Below are positions 40,209-48,945 of a DNA stretch of 64,000 nt, one piece after another. Numbering within the stretch: position 1 is the first letter of the stretch; each line of letters begins with the position of its first letter. Where the stretch lies: the NCBI GenBank assembly GCA_039105265.1, contig JAPFFF010000015.1, positions 2,604,001 to 2,668,000 of the forward strand, in the 5' to 3' direction. Under the pieces are notes generated by a model that saw only the letters and a list, made by a program, of their open reading frames with translations, made no database searches and was not told the DNA's origin. A program made the translations under genes and the position numbers. The DNA is from Tritrichomonas musculus (Eukaryota; Parabasalia; Tritrichomonadida; Tritrichomonadidae).

Positions 40209-40580
40209 ATGGATCCTTTAACTCCAGCAGAAGCAAATGTAATAATTAACAAAGGTACAGAGCGGCCATTTACAGGCAAATATTGGAATTTTAAAGGAAT
40301 AGGCTCTTATATTTGTAGACAATGCGGTTCGTTATTATACAACTCAACAGATAAATTTGATTCGGGATGTGGATGGCCAGCATTTGATGATTGCATTCCT
40401 GGATCAGTGAAAAGAACCATTGATGCTGATGGACACAGAACAGAAATTACTTGCGCTAAGTGTGGTGCACACCTTGGCCATGTTTTTGAAGGAGAGCATT
40501 TTACTCCCAAAGATACCCGCTATTGCGTTAATTCCGTATCTATTGTTTTTGTTCCAAAAGAAGATAAAAAAGTTGAATAA
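40209..40580 (+). CDS. msrB: Peptide-methionine (R)-S-oxide reductase
   Basis: A 123-residue single-domain MsrB, which reduces the R form of methionine sulfoxide in proteins using thioredoxin. The family signature is complete. There are two zinc CxxC pairs (YICRQCG and ITCAKCGAHLGHVF), the substrate pocket block SGCGWPAF, a DGHRTEI strand and the catalytic RYCVNS motif near the C-terminus, where Cys is the active residue (not selenocysteine). The N-terminal KYWNFKGIGSY segment matches the usual entry strand. There is no targeting peptide, so it is probably cytosolic. It would serve oxidative-stress repair in an oxygen-sensitive protist. Stop in TAAA. Confidence 0.95.
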   Translation: MDPLTPAEANVIINKGTERPFTGKYWNFKGIGSYICRQCGSLLYNSTDKFDSGCGWPAFDDCIPGSVKRTIDADGHRTEITCAKCGAHLGHVFEGEHFTPKDTRYCVNSVSIVFVPKEDKKVE

Positions 40581-40755
40581 ATTTAACTATATATTCATTT
40601 TGAGCTTCTATTTGCTTGCACTTTTATTTTTATCTATTTTAAAGTCTATTCAGTTTTTCCTTCTTTAATAAATTTAATTCCCAAAAAAAAATTTATATGA
40701 TCAGATATGCTCTGAAAATTTTGAATACTCCAATTTTCATGTCAATCCTTCAAAA

Positions 40756-42411
40756 ATGTCATTTCTCAAGCAACCTATTCTCTTTCATTCTTCTCACGGT
40801 CAGATCTTTTCAATAGATATCACACCTCAAATGACCGTTGGTGAAGTCAAAAATATTTTATGCAGCCAAGCTCCTGAATACCAACCAGATGAATCAGATA
40901 TCATTTTTAACAATAATCCACTTCAAGATAATCAGCAAATTGCAGGAATTAGCCCAGAATTGAAGCAAAGAGTTTTTATCCTCAATAAAAAAAATGTGAA
41001 CCTAAAAACATATAATTTCAAAGGCTTTAATTTTCATTTGTATTCTCTTCAGTTGGATCCCACAACAATCACAAAAGATGTCAAGAAGTATTTCAAAGAA
41101 TCACACCCAGAATTAATACCAGAATCTGTTGTTTTTAAATACGGCCAGAAAAGCACGGAATGTGATGATGAAAAAGAAATTGATTCTTTCAATGATGATA
41201 AAATTAAAGTTGTTGCAAAAAAGAAGCCCGCACAGCCTTCTAAACCTGCATCAGGGCCAGCTGCACCACCAAAATCTGCATCAGGGCCAGCCGCTCCACC
41301 ACCAAAAGCTGCATCAGGACCAGCTGCTCCACCGCCAAAAGCTGCACCAGGACCAGCCGCTCCACCGCCAAAAGCTGCACCAGGACCAGCTGCTCCACCA
41401 CCAAAAGCTGCACCAGGACCAGCCGCTCCACCGCCAAAAGCTGCACCAGGACCAGCTGCTCCACCACCAAAAGCTGAACCAGGACCAGCTGCTCCACCAC
41501 CAAAAGCTGACCCAGAACCAGCTGCTCCACCACCAAAAACGGCGTCCGATCCAGTTGTACCACCACAAAATACGCCAGCACCTCTGCCTCCTTCATCTAT
41601 TCCAGAATTTGTTCCCCCGTCAATACCTGAAGTATTGACCCCAGCACCCCAACCAGATCCAGAACCTTCTCTTCCGTTAAATACATCTCCAACACCAGAA
41701 GTTACACCTACTTCGAATCCATCATTACCTTTAACCAATCAAAATCCTGTTGAGTATCCTCAACCATCATCAAATAATCAATCAACAATTGAAGCATCTC
41801 AACCTCAAACAACATTAGATTCATCTTCTCAGCAAAATGAGCCTTCAGAACCAGAAAATTCACATCCAACAGAACCTTCGCCCGAACCAGATGATGATGA
41901 TGTCGTTTTGGATGTTGAGCCTCAAAATCGCGTTCCAATTGATGCTCCAACTCCTCTTCCAGATCACAACTTTAAAGGATTTACTCCAAGCATGCGTCAA
42001 ATCGAAGCAATTAGAGCATGCCTTACTGACTCACCAGAAACGATTAATGAATTTTACGAGTGGCTTAAACGAACTAATCCAAAAGATGCACAAATTCTCC
42101 AAAAGAATCAAAATAATATAAACAGGCTCCTTAGAATTAATGAAGTTCCGAAGAACAAATCACCATCTGTTGGGCTGGTAAAGTTTGTAGATCAGTCATC
42201 TCAAGGCCCCAAAGAAGCTCGTATTGTACCACCAAATGTTTATGAAGAGAAGTTTAGATTCTTCATTGAATATCTTAAAGATGATAAAAATGCGCAGAAG
42301 TCATTTACTAACCTCCACAAAAAATATAACACTGTTGACCCAGCTAATCTTTTTGGAGTTTTCATTTCATGCGATAAGAATGAAAATGAAGTTGTTAAAA
42401 ACTTATCCTGA
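40756..42411 (+). CDS. Rad23-like UBL/XPC-binding/UBA protein
   Basis: A 551-residue protein with a ubiquitin-like N-terminus (residues ~5-80, ITPQMTVGEVKNIL ... IIFNNNPLQD). A second ubiquitin-like-looking segment follows at ~80-158 (TTITKDVKKYF). A Pro/Ala-rich linker of eleven-residue repeats (~155-270) and a longer disordered linker come next. At ~409-455 a helical block (MRQIEAIRACLTDSPETINE ... QNNINRLLRI) resembles the XPC-binding/STI1 domain of Rad23. The last ~55 residues end in FGVFISCDKNENEVVKNL, matching the final helices of a UBA domain. Rad23 proteins ferry ubiquitinated proteins to the proteasome and stabilise the XPC damage sensor. A middle UBA1 was not recognised. Rad23-like is the best call; a Dsk2/ubiquilin relative is possible. 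Confidence 0.6.
   Translation: MSFLKQPILFHSSHGQIFSIDITPQMTVGEVKNILCSQAPEYQPDESDIIFNNNPLQDNQQIAGISPELKQRVFILNKKNVNLKTYNFKGFNFHLYSLQLDPTTITKDVKKYFKESHPELIPESVVFKYGQKSTECDDEKEIDSFNDDKIKVVAKKKPAQPSKPASGPAAPPKSASGPAAPPPKAASGPAAPPPKAAPGPAAPPPKAAPGPAAPPPKAAPGPAAPPPKAAPGPAAPPPKAEPGPAAPPPKADPEPAAPPPKTASDPVVPPQNTPAPLPPSSIPEFVPPSIPEVLTPAPQPDPEPSLPLNTSPTPEVTPTSNPSLPLTNQNPVEYPQPSSNNQSTIEASQPQTTLDSSSQQNEPSEPENSHPTEPSPEPDDDDVVLDVEPQNRVPIDAPTPLPDHNFKGFTPSMRQIEAIRACLTDSPETINEFYEWLKRTNPKDAQILQKNQNNINRLLRINEVPKNKSPSVGLVKFVDQSSQGPKEARIVPPNVYEEKFRFFIEYLKDDKNAQKSFTNLHKKYNTVDPANLFGVFISCDKNENEVVKNLS
41220..41568 (+). repeat. 33-bp minisatellite encoding KAAPGPAAPPP
   Basis: About ten 33-bp units encode K(A/S)(A/S/E/D)(P/S)GPAAPPP, with edge units diverging to KTASDPVVPP. 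It is markedly GC-rich for the window and generates long frames in all six phases, which are artefacts. Confidence 0.95.
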
Positions 42412-42769
42412 TTCCCTTTTTTCTTAACATGTGTTAAAATTATTAAATACTCATTTCAAACGTAATACTCAATTTTTTTTTGTTTTTAATGTTTTTGATT
42501 ATTCCCATATTATTATTTAATTATGTGGGAAATATTAGTTTTTGAATGAAGAAAGAATCCATATTGTTGTTTGGTTATTATGATGAAAAGCATTATTTCT
42601 TAAAACCTTGCTTTATATGCACATCAAAAAACTTAAAATTTTTAAAAAGGACTTTATAAAATAGATGAAGCATCATAAAAAAAACTTTTGAAAGATTCAT
42701 AAACTTTTGATAAACTTTATCATTTTTTTTCTGAATAATAAAATTAGAAATTAAACGTACAATTTCAAT
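42412..42769. other. Intergenic region
   Basis: AT-rich gap between two plus-strand genes. A short open frame on the minus strand (to 42781) is AT-driven and not supported. Nothing else is seen. Confidence 0.5.
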
Positions 42770-45700
42770 ATGCTCATTCAATTTTTTAAGAATAAGAATA
42801 AAGCATATGTGATGAGTGAATGCTTACCAGCCGCCCCTAATAATAAAGGAGCGACTCAATACACGCATTTATTCCTTTGCATTTCTTCAGGTCGCCGTTT
42901 AACAAATTTTTCTATGCGTTCATTATTTTTTCAAATTCATCTTCATCCATCACTATGTCCTCTTATTTCACATTCGGTTTGGTGTCATAGACCAGATGTG
43001 CATTTTAATGTTGCTTTTTATATTGAATTAAAACAATTAAAACCTCTATCTATTAACGATTTATCTATATCTTTTGATTTATATTCAAGGCAGCTTCAAT
43101 CATCATCTCTTCTAGGAATAGCAAAGTTAAAATTGGATCAAAAAGAAACTCTTCAAAAAGGAAGAAAGCCAATAACATATTTTTACCGTCAAGATCCTGT
43201 TGATTTAATGGATCCTTATACGCCAACGCCAGTTGGAAATATTTTTATCACTGTTGCACTTGGATATGAGGATCAAATAAATATGATTGAATCTCAGACA
43301 CGGTTTATCCATGGTCAAATAGCGCCAATAGATAAAAAAAATCCAAAATATACATCACCATCAATTTGGATGAAAGCTGCACATAATCACGGATGGATGT
43401 CTATCGAAGAAATCGAATCAAATTGGATGGAATTTGCTAAATCGAATGGCTGGACCCCTACTAGTACAAACAAGAAATTAACTTTGCAAACTATTAATCA
43501 AGTTGATATTTTAAAGGAATACAAAGAACCACCAACAGGTGATTTATTAACCATAAATACTACAGTTAACTCTCAATCATTATTTAAAGAGCCAGAGCAA
43601 ATTAAACTCGAATTATTCCAACCTGAAGAAATAGCTCAAATTTTACCACAACCAAAAGCAGAATTCAACAATCAAATTAAAAAGCCAATTACAGTCATGG
43701 ATTTTTTCCCAAGACTTTCATATACAACAAAATACGACAACAACGAAAAATCAGATTCAGATTGGGATAAACTAATTGGCAAATATCTCAAGAATAATAA
43801 ATCGGCAACATTGAAGTCGTTTCCTAAATCAAAAAGACCAAAATCTATGGCATATAACAAACCATTGCTGATACAAAAGTCTTTTAATGAATTTCGGGGA
43901 GCAGCTCAAAACTCTAAGTATGACAAAAAAATTACCGGAAGCTCGAAGTATTCATCCTTTAAAAAGCAAAAGCCGCAATATTTAGATTCATCAAATTCTA
44001 ATTTTTATTCGAGATCGGATTCAAATGATTTAGAAAATAATAACATTTTACAAATTTTGAGTAATGACGATGAAAGTAGTCAAAAGTTTAGTAGTAATGA
44101 TCTCAAAAATTCATTAAATTTAATGCAAAGAAAAAAATATGATTTGGATGAAAAAGAATGGTCAAGCGATTTTTTTTCGGATACTCTTGACAATCAAATA
44201 GATATGGATCTAAACGAGCAAGATAGTAAAAAAATACAAAGAAGCAAATCAGATGTGCCAAAAGGCTTATATAAACTTTCTCTCGAAGAAATTGTAGAAA
44301 AAGAAATGGAAAAATTGTCTCAAAACTCAAAACAAAAGCAAGAAATTAAAGAAGATGATCCTAACCAAATAAATTCTCCATCTGAAAATAATGATGAAAA
44401 TAAACCTGTTTTTTTCTCACCTCCTCCTTCCTTAACGCAAGTTATTCAAAGCGTTAATAATTCTCAGGGAGCGTTAAATCACTCAGAAATATCAGATGTT
44501 GAAAAAATTAAAAGCCAACAGAATCTTAAGCACCAAAATCCCAAAAAAGTTACCAACCAATTAAACACTCAAATCAATATTTACGCACCAGAAGAAAATG
44601 AGTTAGTAAATCAAGAAAAAAATAGCGATATTATAAATAATACTAATAATGATGTTAGTAATGACAATAACTTTACCAAAGATCAGCCTTCAAATGCTTC
44701 TTTAAATGAAAGACAAACGCCAGCTAAGAAAAGCAGAAAAAGGAGGCGGCATTCTAAACTAGAAAATAATATTAATTCAATCGCTCAGTCAAATGAGGAG
44801 GTAAACGAGAATAATATTATTCCTGAACAAGAAAATAATAGTAGTTTTATAGAAGACCCACCAAAATCTCAGGTAATCGATTTTCCTGAAAAAGTTACCA
44901 TTAAGAGGAGAAAACCGATTCAGGCAACTTCAGCAAGAAAGCAAAATACAGAATCTCATAAAATTCAAAATCAAATAAATCCGATCAATAATTCTCGACT
45001 AGACGAAATCCAAGAAGAAAGTAAAAAACGGAAAGAAATGAACTTCCCTCAAACAAATCATCAGTCAGATCAAACAAAGGATAATTTTTATAATTATTCG
45101 AATTATAATAATGATGATCTTGATTCAGTCACAAATCATGAAGAAATTGCAAATTTCAAATCAATGGTGATTCCTCCAAATGTTCCAAATACAGAAATCC
45201 CACAAAATTTCGAAAATCATGTTGAAAGCAATACACAACAAATAGCTACAGAAGATGATGTTAATTTGGAAAAAGGACAAATTGAAGAAGAAGGAGAAGC
45301 GTCCATATCACAGAAATTTCAAAGTGTTCAAGAAGAAATAAATGAAGTTTCTACTCCTCTGCCTCAATTATATGAAGAAGAAAATACATTTCAATCACCA
45401 AAAACAGGAACGCAGGTATATTTGGAGCAATCAAACGATGAAATCAAGCAATTCAATGCTTTTCATCAAATGGATGCAGAATCAAAATCGCAAGAGCCAG
45501 TTTCCAAATCATTACATCTTAGAAAAAAAAGATCAAAGCAACAGAAAGAAAATCAATTTCAAAAACCAATCCATAAAAGGAAACGTCATTCACAGCCAAA
45601 CAATGAAAAAGAGCATAGTGGTAATTATAACTCATTTCAAGGAATGCCGAATGAATATAATAATAATGATGAAAATGTGTTTAAATCAGATGAAGAACAA

Positions 45701-47233
45701 TTTATTTCTCCCAGAAATGATAATGAAGAAGAAAAAGACGATGATACTTGTCAAATACAAAATCAGGAAAATTCTTATCAGTTATCGGCTCAAGATGAAT
45801 TTTTCGAAACTAATTCTCAAGATATAAAGCCGCATATGTTTCACTCGCCTCCTAAAAGGAAGGGATCTAACCATCAGCAGCATAGCCAGCAAAAGAAGAA
45901 AATGCAACAACAAATTCGTAAAGATCAATCAAATGAATCAGAAGAACAAAGTTCATTCATTCTGCAAAATGAATCTGAACCATTGTCAAGGGATGATTCA
46001 ATGACATCATCAACATTACATGATCAAAATGATTCAACTCCAAATGAAAAGCAAAATTCATTCATTCTGCAGCAGAAGAAGTCTCAAACGAACCATAACG
46101 AGGCAGACTTTGATTCAAATCAACCAATCACAGAAAAAGTGTTGCAACAATTCAAAAAGAAGCAACAAGTTCCAAATTTGATTGAAAAAAGTTCAAAACC
46201 AAGTAAAAATTCATCATCAGCGGATTCAAATTCTTTCAAAAAATCGCGCAAATCATTTTTACCAAGTCCTGATGTTAGCTTGATGAACAGCAGCGAACTT
46301 GTTTTGAAACAAAAACGATCATCAATGAAAAGCAAAAATAAAGACAATAGCATTAAAAGTTTTATACCAACAAGCAAAAGTATGTCAGCCAAAGTAACAC
46401 AGAAAAGGAAATTGAAAACAAATTCACCATCAACGAAGTCATTTGACAACGATGTTTTATTCAATAGAACAAGTCCAATTATCGTTTCTGGTATTAATCG
46501 AAATTCAAGCCAGATTGAATCATCTGATGATACAATTCAAAATTCAGTTTCCGAAATTTCTTTCCCAAACTCAAAAAAGAAGAAGAATTTAACTCAGAGA
46601 AGAACATATTCTCCATTATGGATTCCAGATGAAGATTCATTTTCAAGTGACAATAGATTTAACCAAACATTGAGTAGAAATTCATTCCATTCACCAACTC
46701 CAATCATTCCAAATATTAATTTAGATTCAGCAATGCCTACACAAACAATAGATTTTTCAGTAACTTCACCTTCTAAATCTTCAATGATTAATGTTCAAGG
46801 ACCTAAAAAAAGAATTATAAATATGAAAACTATAAATTTTAATCAAAATCTAAATCGGAATGCAGTCAAAGATGATAATGATAACAATCAATCGCTCAAA
46901 AAGATACGAACCTCAAAACGATCAACAAATAGCAAAAAAGATCATCAAGTTCAAGATAATAGTGAAATAGATATTATTGTAAATAACAAAAAAAGTGATA
47001 TGATTGTTAACAGCGGGAAAAAAACGCCAAAAAGAGAAAAGAAAAATCCGAAGAAACCATTAGATATTAGAGCTAGTGGTTCAGTAGGTCCTGCACCTCT
47101 TTCGCCAACTTCGCCAGGAACGCCTAGAAAGGAAATAAGAATGAGTCCATCACTTGAAAGAATGATAAATGGAATTGATAAATTAGATATTACAATAGAT
47201 ATGTCAGGAATTGAATCGGATTCTGAAGATTAA
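42770..47233 (+). CDS. Large disordered protein with N-terminal C2-like domain
   Basis: Up to 1,487 residues. The first ATG is at 42770, but a TCATT initiator match at 42775 and a second ATG at 42812 (MSECLPAAP) make the shorter form plausible. Residues ~25-180 look like a beta-sandwich of C2 type (THLFLCISSGRRL ... LGIAKLKL ... GNIFITVALGYEDQI). A short Trp-rich helical segment follows (HGWMSIEEIESNW). The remaining ~1,250 residues are Asn/Ser/Gln/Glu-rich and disordered, with several basic clusters of one style (SRKRRRHS, HKRKRHS, SPPKRKG, TIKRRKP) that resemble nuclear-localisation or DNA/tubulin-binding patches. C2 proteins with long tails occur at centrioles and cilia, but no specific family is claimed. 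Stop in TAAA. Confidence 0.7.
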   Translation: MLIQFFKNKNKAYVMSECLPAAPNNKGATQYTHLFLCISSGRRLTNFSMRSLFFQIHLHPSLCPLISHSVWCHRPDVHFNVAFYIELKQLKPLSINDLSISFDLYSRQLQSSSLLGIAKLKLDQKETLQKGRKPITYFYRQDPVDLMDPYTPTPVGNIFITVALGYEDQINMIESQTRFIHGQIAPIDKKNPKYTSPSIWMKAAHNHGWMSIEEIESNWMEFAKSNGWTPTSTNKKLTLQTINQVDILKEYKEPPTGDLLTINTTVNSQSLFKEPEQIKLELFQPEEIAQILPQPKAEFNNQIKKPITVMDFFPRLSYTTKYDNNEKSDSDWDKLIGKYLKNNKSATLKSFPKSKRPKSMAYNKPLLIQKSFNEFRGAAQNSKYDKKITGSSKYSSFKKQKPQYLDSSNSNFYSRSDSNDLENNNILQILSNDDESSQKFSSNDLKNSLNLMQRKKYDLDEKEWSSDFFSDTLDNQIDMDLNEQDSKKIQRSKSDVPKGLYKLSLEEIVEKEMEKLSQNSKQKQEIKEDDPNQINSPSENNDENKPVFFSPPPSLTQVIQSVNNSQGALNHSEISDVEKIKSQQNLKHQNPKKVTNQLNTQINIYAPEENELVNQEKNSDIINNTNNDVSNDNNFTKDQPSNASLNERQTPAKKSRKRRRHSKLENNINSIAQSNEEVNENNIIPEQENNSSFIEDPPKSQVIDFPEKVTIKRRKPIQATSARKQNTESHKIQNQINPINNSRLDEIQEESKKRKEMNFPQTNHQSDQTKDNFYNYSNYNNDDLDSVTNHEEIANFKSMVIPPNVPNTEIPQNFENHVESNTQQIATEDDVNLEKGQIEEEGEASISQKFQSVQEEINEVSTPLPQLYEEENTFQSPKTGTQVYLEQSNDEIKQFNAFHQMDAESKSQEPVSKSLHLRKKRSKQQKENQFQKPIHKRKRHSQPNNEKEHSGNYNSFQGMPNEYNNNDENVFKSDEEQFISPRNDNEEEKDDDTCQIQNQENSYQLSAQDEFFETNSQDIKPHMFHSPPKRKGSNHQQHSQQKKKMQQQIRKDQSNESEEQSSFILQNESEPLSRDDSMTSSTLHDQNDSTPNEKQNSFILQQKKSQTNHNEADFDSNQPITEKVLQQFKKKQQVPNLIEKSSKPSKNSSSADSNSFKKSRKSFLPSPDVSLMNSSELVLKQKRSSMKSKNKDNSIKSFIPTSKSMSAKVTQKRKLKTNSPSTKSFDNDVLFNRTSPIIVSGINRNSSQIESSDDTIQNSVSEISFPNSKKKKNLTQRRTYSPLWIPDEDSFSSDNRFNQTLSRNSFHSPTPIIPNINLDSAMPTQTIDFSVTSPSKSSMINVQGPKKRIINMKTINFNQNLNRNAVKDDNDNNQSLKKIRTSKRSTNSKKDHQVQDNSEIDIIVNNKKSDMIVNSGKKTPKREKKNPKKPLDIRASGSVGPAPLSPTSPGTPRKEIRMSPSLERMINGIDKLDITIDMSGIESDSED

Positions 47234-47483
47234 AACCTATTTTTAATATGTTTTAAAAAACGATTTAACAGTCAATATCTGAGCATATAATAAAATGTAT
47301 GTATTGTATAAATTTTGTTTGATATATATTTATTTATTTGTTCAGTGAGTAAAAAAAGTTGAGAATTATCATAATGCCAAAATCAATTGTTTAAAATTTA
47401 AACTTTTTTAAAATTAAAATCTATTCAAAAAAATTCACAAAAATTTGAATCGATAAAATTTTTGTACGTTAAGGAAATATAAG

Positions 47484-48722
47484 ATGTCTTCCATTCATGA
47501 TAAGATTTCTATGCTGAATGAAATTCTTTCACAAGAAGCAACCAGTTTTGATCTATCACAAAAAATGCAATTTGAGTGGCTGCAAACAATTATGGCCCAG
47601 ATCGATTTTTATTCTAAAGAAGAGGATCCAACAAATAATGAAACCGATTCACTTCCAAAACAATCAAATATGCCAATTGATATAAAGTGTAGCCCCAAAA
47701 AAGAATCAAATACGCCAATTGATATAAAGAGTAGCCCCGCAAAGCAATCAAATATACCAATAAAACAAGCAGGAAGTCCAGTCAAGCAAGCAAATAGCTC
47801 AATAAAGCAAGTAAGTAGTCCAGTGAAGTCAAATATACCAATAAAGCAAACGAACAGTCCAATGAAAACAGCAAACCATGTTCCAGTATCTGAAAAGACT
47901 GAAAATCAGGAGAGAAACTACGACTTAACACCTAAAAAGAGAAATTCGAATGAAAAGAGAAAAATGAATCAAAAATGCTTATCTCCAACATCAACTTTTT
48001 CAAGAGGAAGCCAAAAAATTATGTCACCAGTAATCAAGAACGCAACTCAAAATAAAAATGGGCAGCCTGTGCAACAAGAACAATTGCATATTTCAAGTAA
48101 TTTATGTGCTACATCACCATGCTTCCAAAGCTCAAATGGCATAAAGTTTGTTGAAGAAGATAGTATGTTAATGGATTCATCATCAATGATGTCATCAGAA
48201 GCAAATGTAGAAGAAGATGAAAGTGAAGATCCAGTTCCATTTACTGTTTCTGGATCAATGAGAGAATTAACACAGTCAGCTTCTTCATTCCGTGAAAAGT
48301 GGATTGAAATGCTGCATCAGAAAAAAGCAGCAACGAATATTCCAAAGAAGCCTTTCAAGTTTGCTTTTGATGATATTGATGAAGAAATGCCTGAAAATTA
48401 TCAAATATCTGATGATTCTGATAGAGAAAATGAGGACGATGACGATGATATTGAGATGTATGAGCGAAATCCAGTTGAAATTCATGGAAAGACAATACCT
48501 GTTTGGGCAAGAGGAGACCAGCTACTAAAACAACTAAAAAGACAGCAAAGAATTGATCCTGATTCAATTTTCCTTGGATTTACTGCTGATTGTCCATTAA
48601 CTGAACTGTTTGGAACAAACAAAGCAAGATGGGTAAATAGACAAGATAGTGGATGGTGTGAAGCTGATATAGCAACTGATGAGGAAGTAACCAAATTCAA
48701 GGCAGCACTCGGTCTTCAATAA
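47484..48722 (+). CDS. INCENP-like chromosomal passenger protein (IN-box)
   Basis: A 412-residue protein. The C-terminus (residues ~338-391) carries an IN-box: IPVWARGDQLL, then LKRQQRIDPDSIF, LTELFG, and RWVNRQDSGW. INCENP uses this segment to wrap and activate Aurora B kinase in mitosis. The usual TSS motif before the Trp reads QDSGW, and about 20 residues extend beyond it. Residues ~60-160 hold six full CDK-type sites (S/T-P-x-K) in short tandem repeats, fitting mitotic control by CDK. The middle is acidic and disordered with a charged helix at ~290-310. The N-terminus (HDKISMLNEILSQ) may form the helix that binds Survivin/Borealin partners. A TCACAA initiator lies 47 nt before the ATG. 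Confidence 0.7.
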   Translation: MSSIHDKISMLNEILSQEATSFDLSQKMQFEWLQTIMAQIDFYSKEEDPTNNETDSLPKQSNMPIDIKCSPKKESNTPIDIKSSPAKQSNIPIKQAGSPVKQANSSIKQVSSPVKSNIPIKQTNSPMKTANHVPVSEKTENQERNYDLTPKKRNSNEKRKMNQKCLSPTSTFSRGSQKIMSPVIKNATQNKNGQPVQQEQLHISSNLCATSPCFQSSNGIKFVEEDSMLMDSSSMMSSEANVEEDESEDPVPFTVSGSMRELTQSASSFREKWIEMLHQKKAATNIPKKPFKFAFDDIDEEMPENYQISDDSDRENEDDDDDIEMYERNPVEIHGKTIPVWARGDQLLKQLKRQQRIDPDSIFLGFTADCPLTELFGTNKARWVNRQDSGWCEADIATDEEVTKFKAALGLQ

Positions 48723-48945
48723 TTATTCTTGTTGATATTATCAAAATCAAATTTGAAATTTCACATTAAATTAATAAAGATCTTTGATAGTAGAGCTATA
48801 ATCTAAAGTAAATACAATGTCTTATCAGTCTTTGACGAAATAAAAAAATTTTTATTTTTCATAAATAATTTCATTGAATTTTGTAAATGCAGTGAATTTT
48901 TTGATATGAATTGAATTGATCGATTTATTCAAATTATGATTTCCT

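Noticed and set aside
41049..41738. 229-codon minus-strand frame rich in Gly/Ala across the Pro-rich repeat
   Set aside because: Generated by the 33-bp repeat in the Rad23-like gene; no coherent domain outside the repeat.
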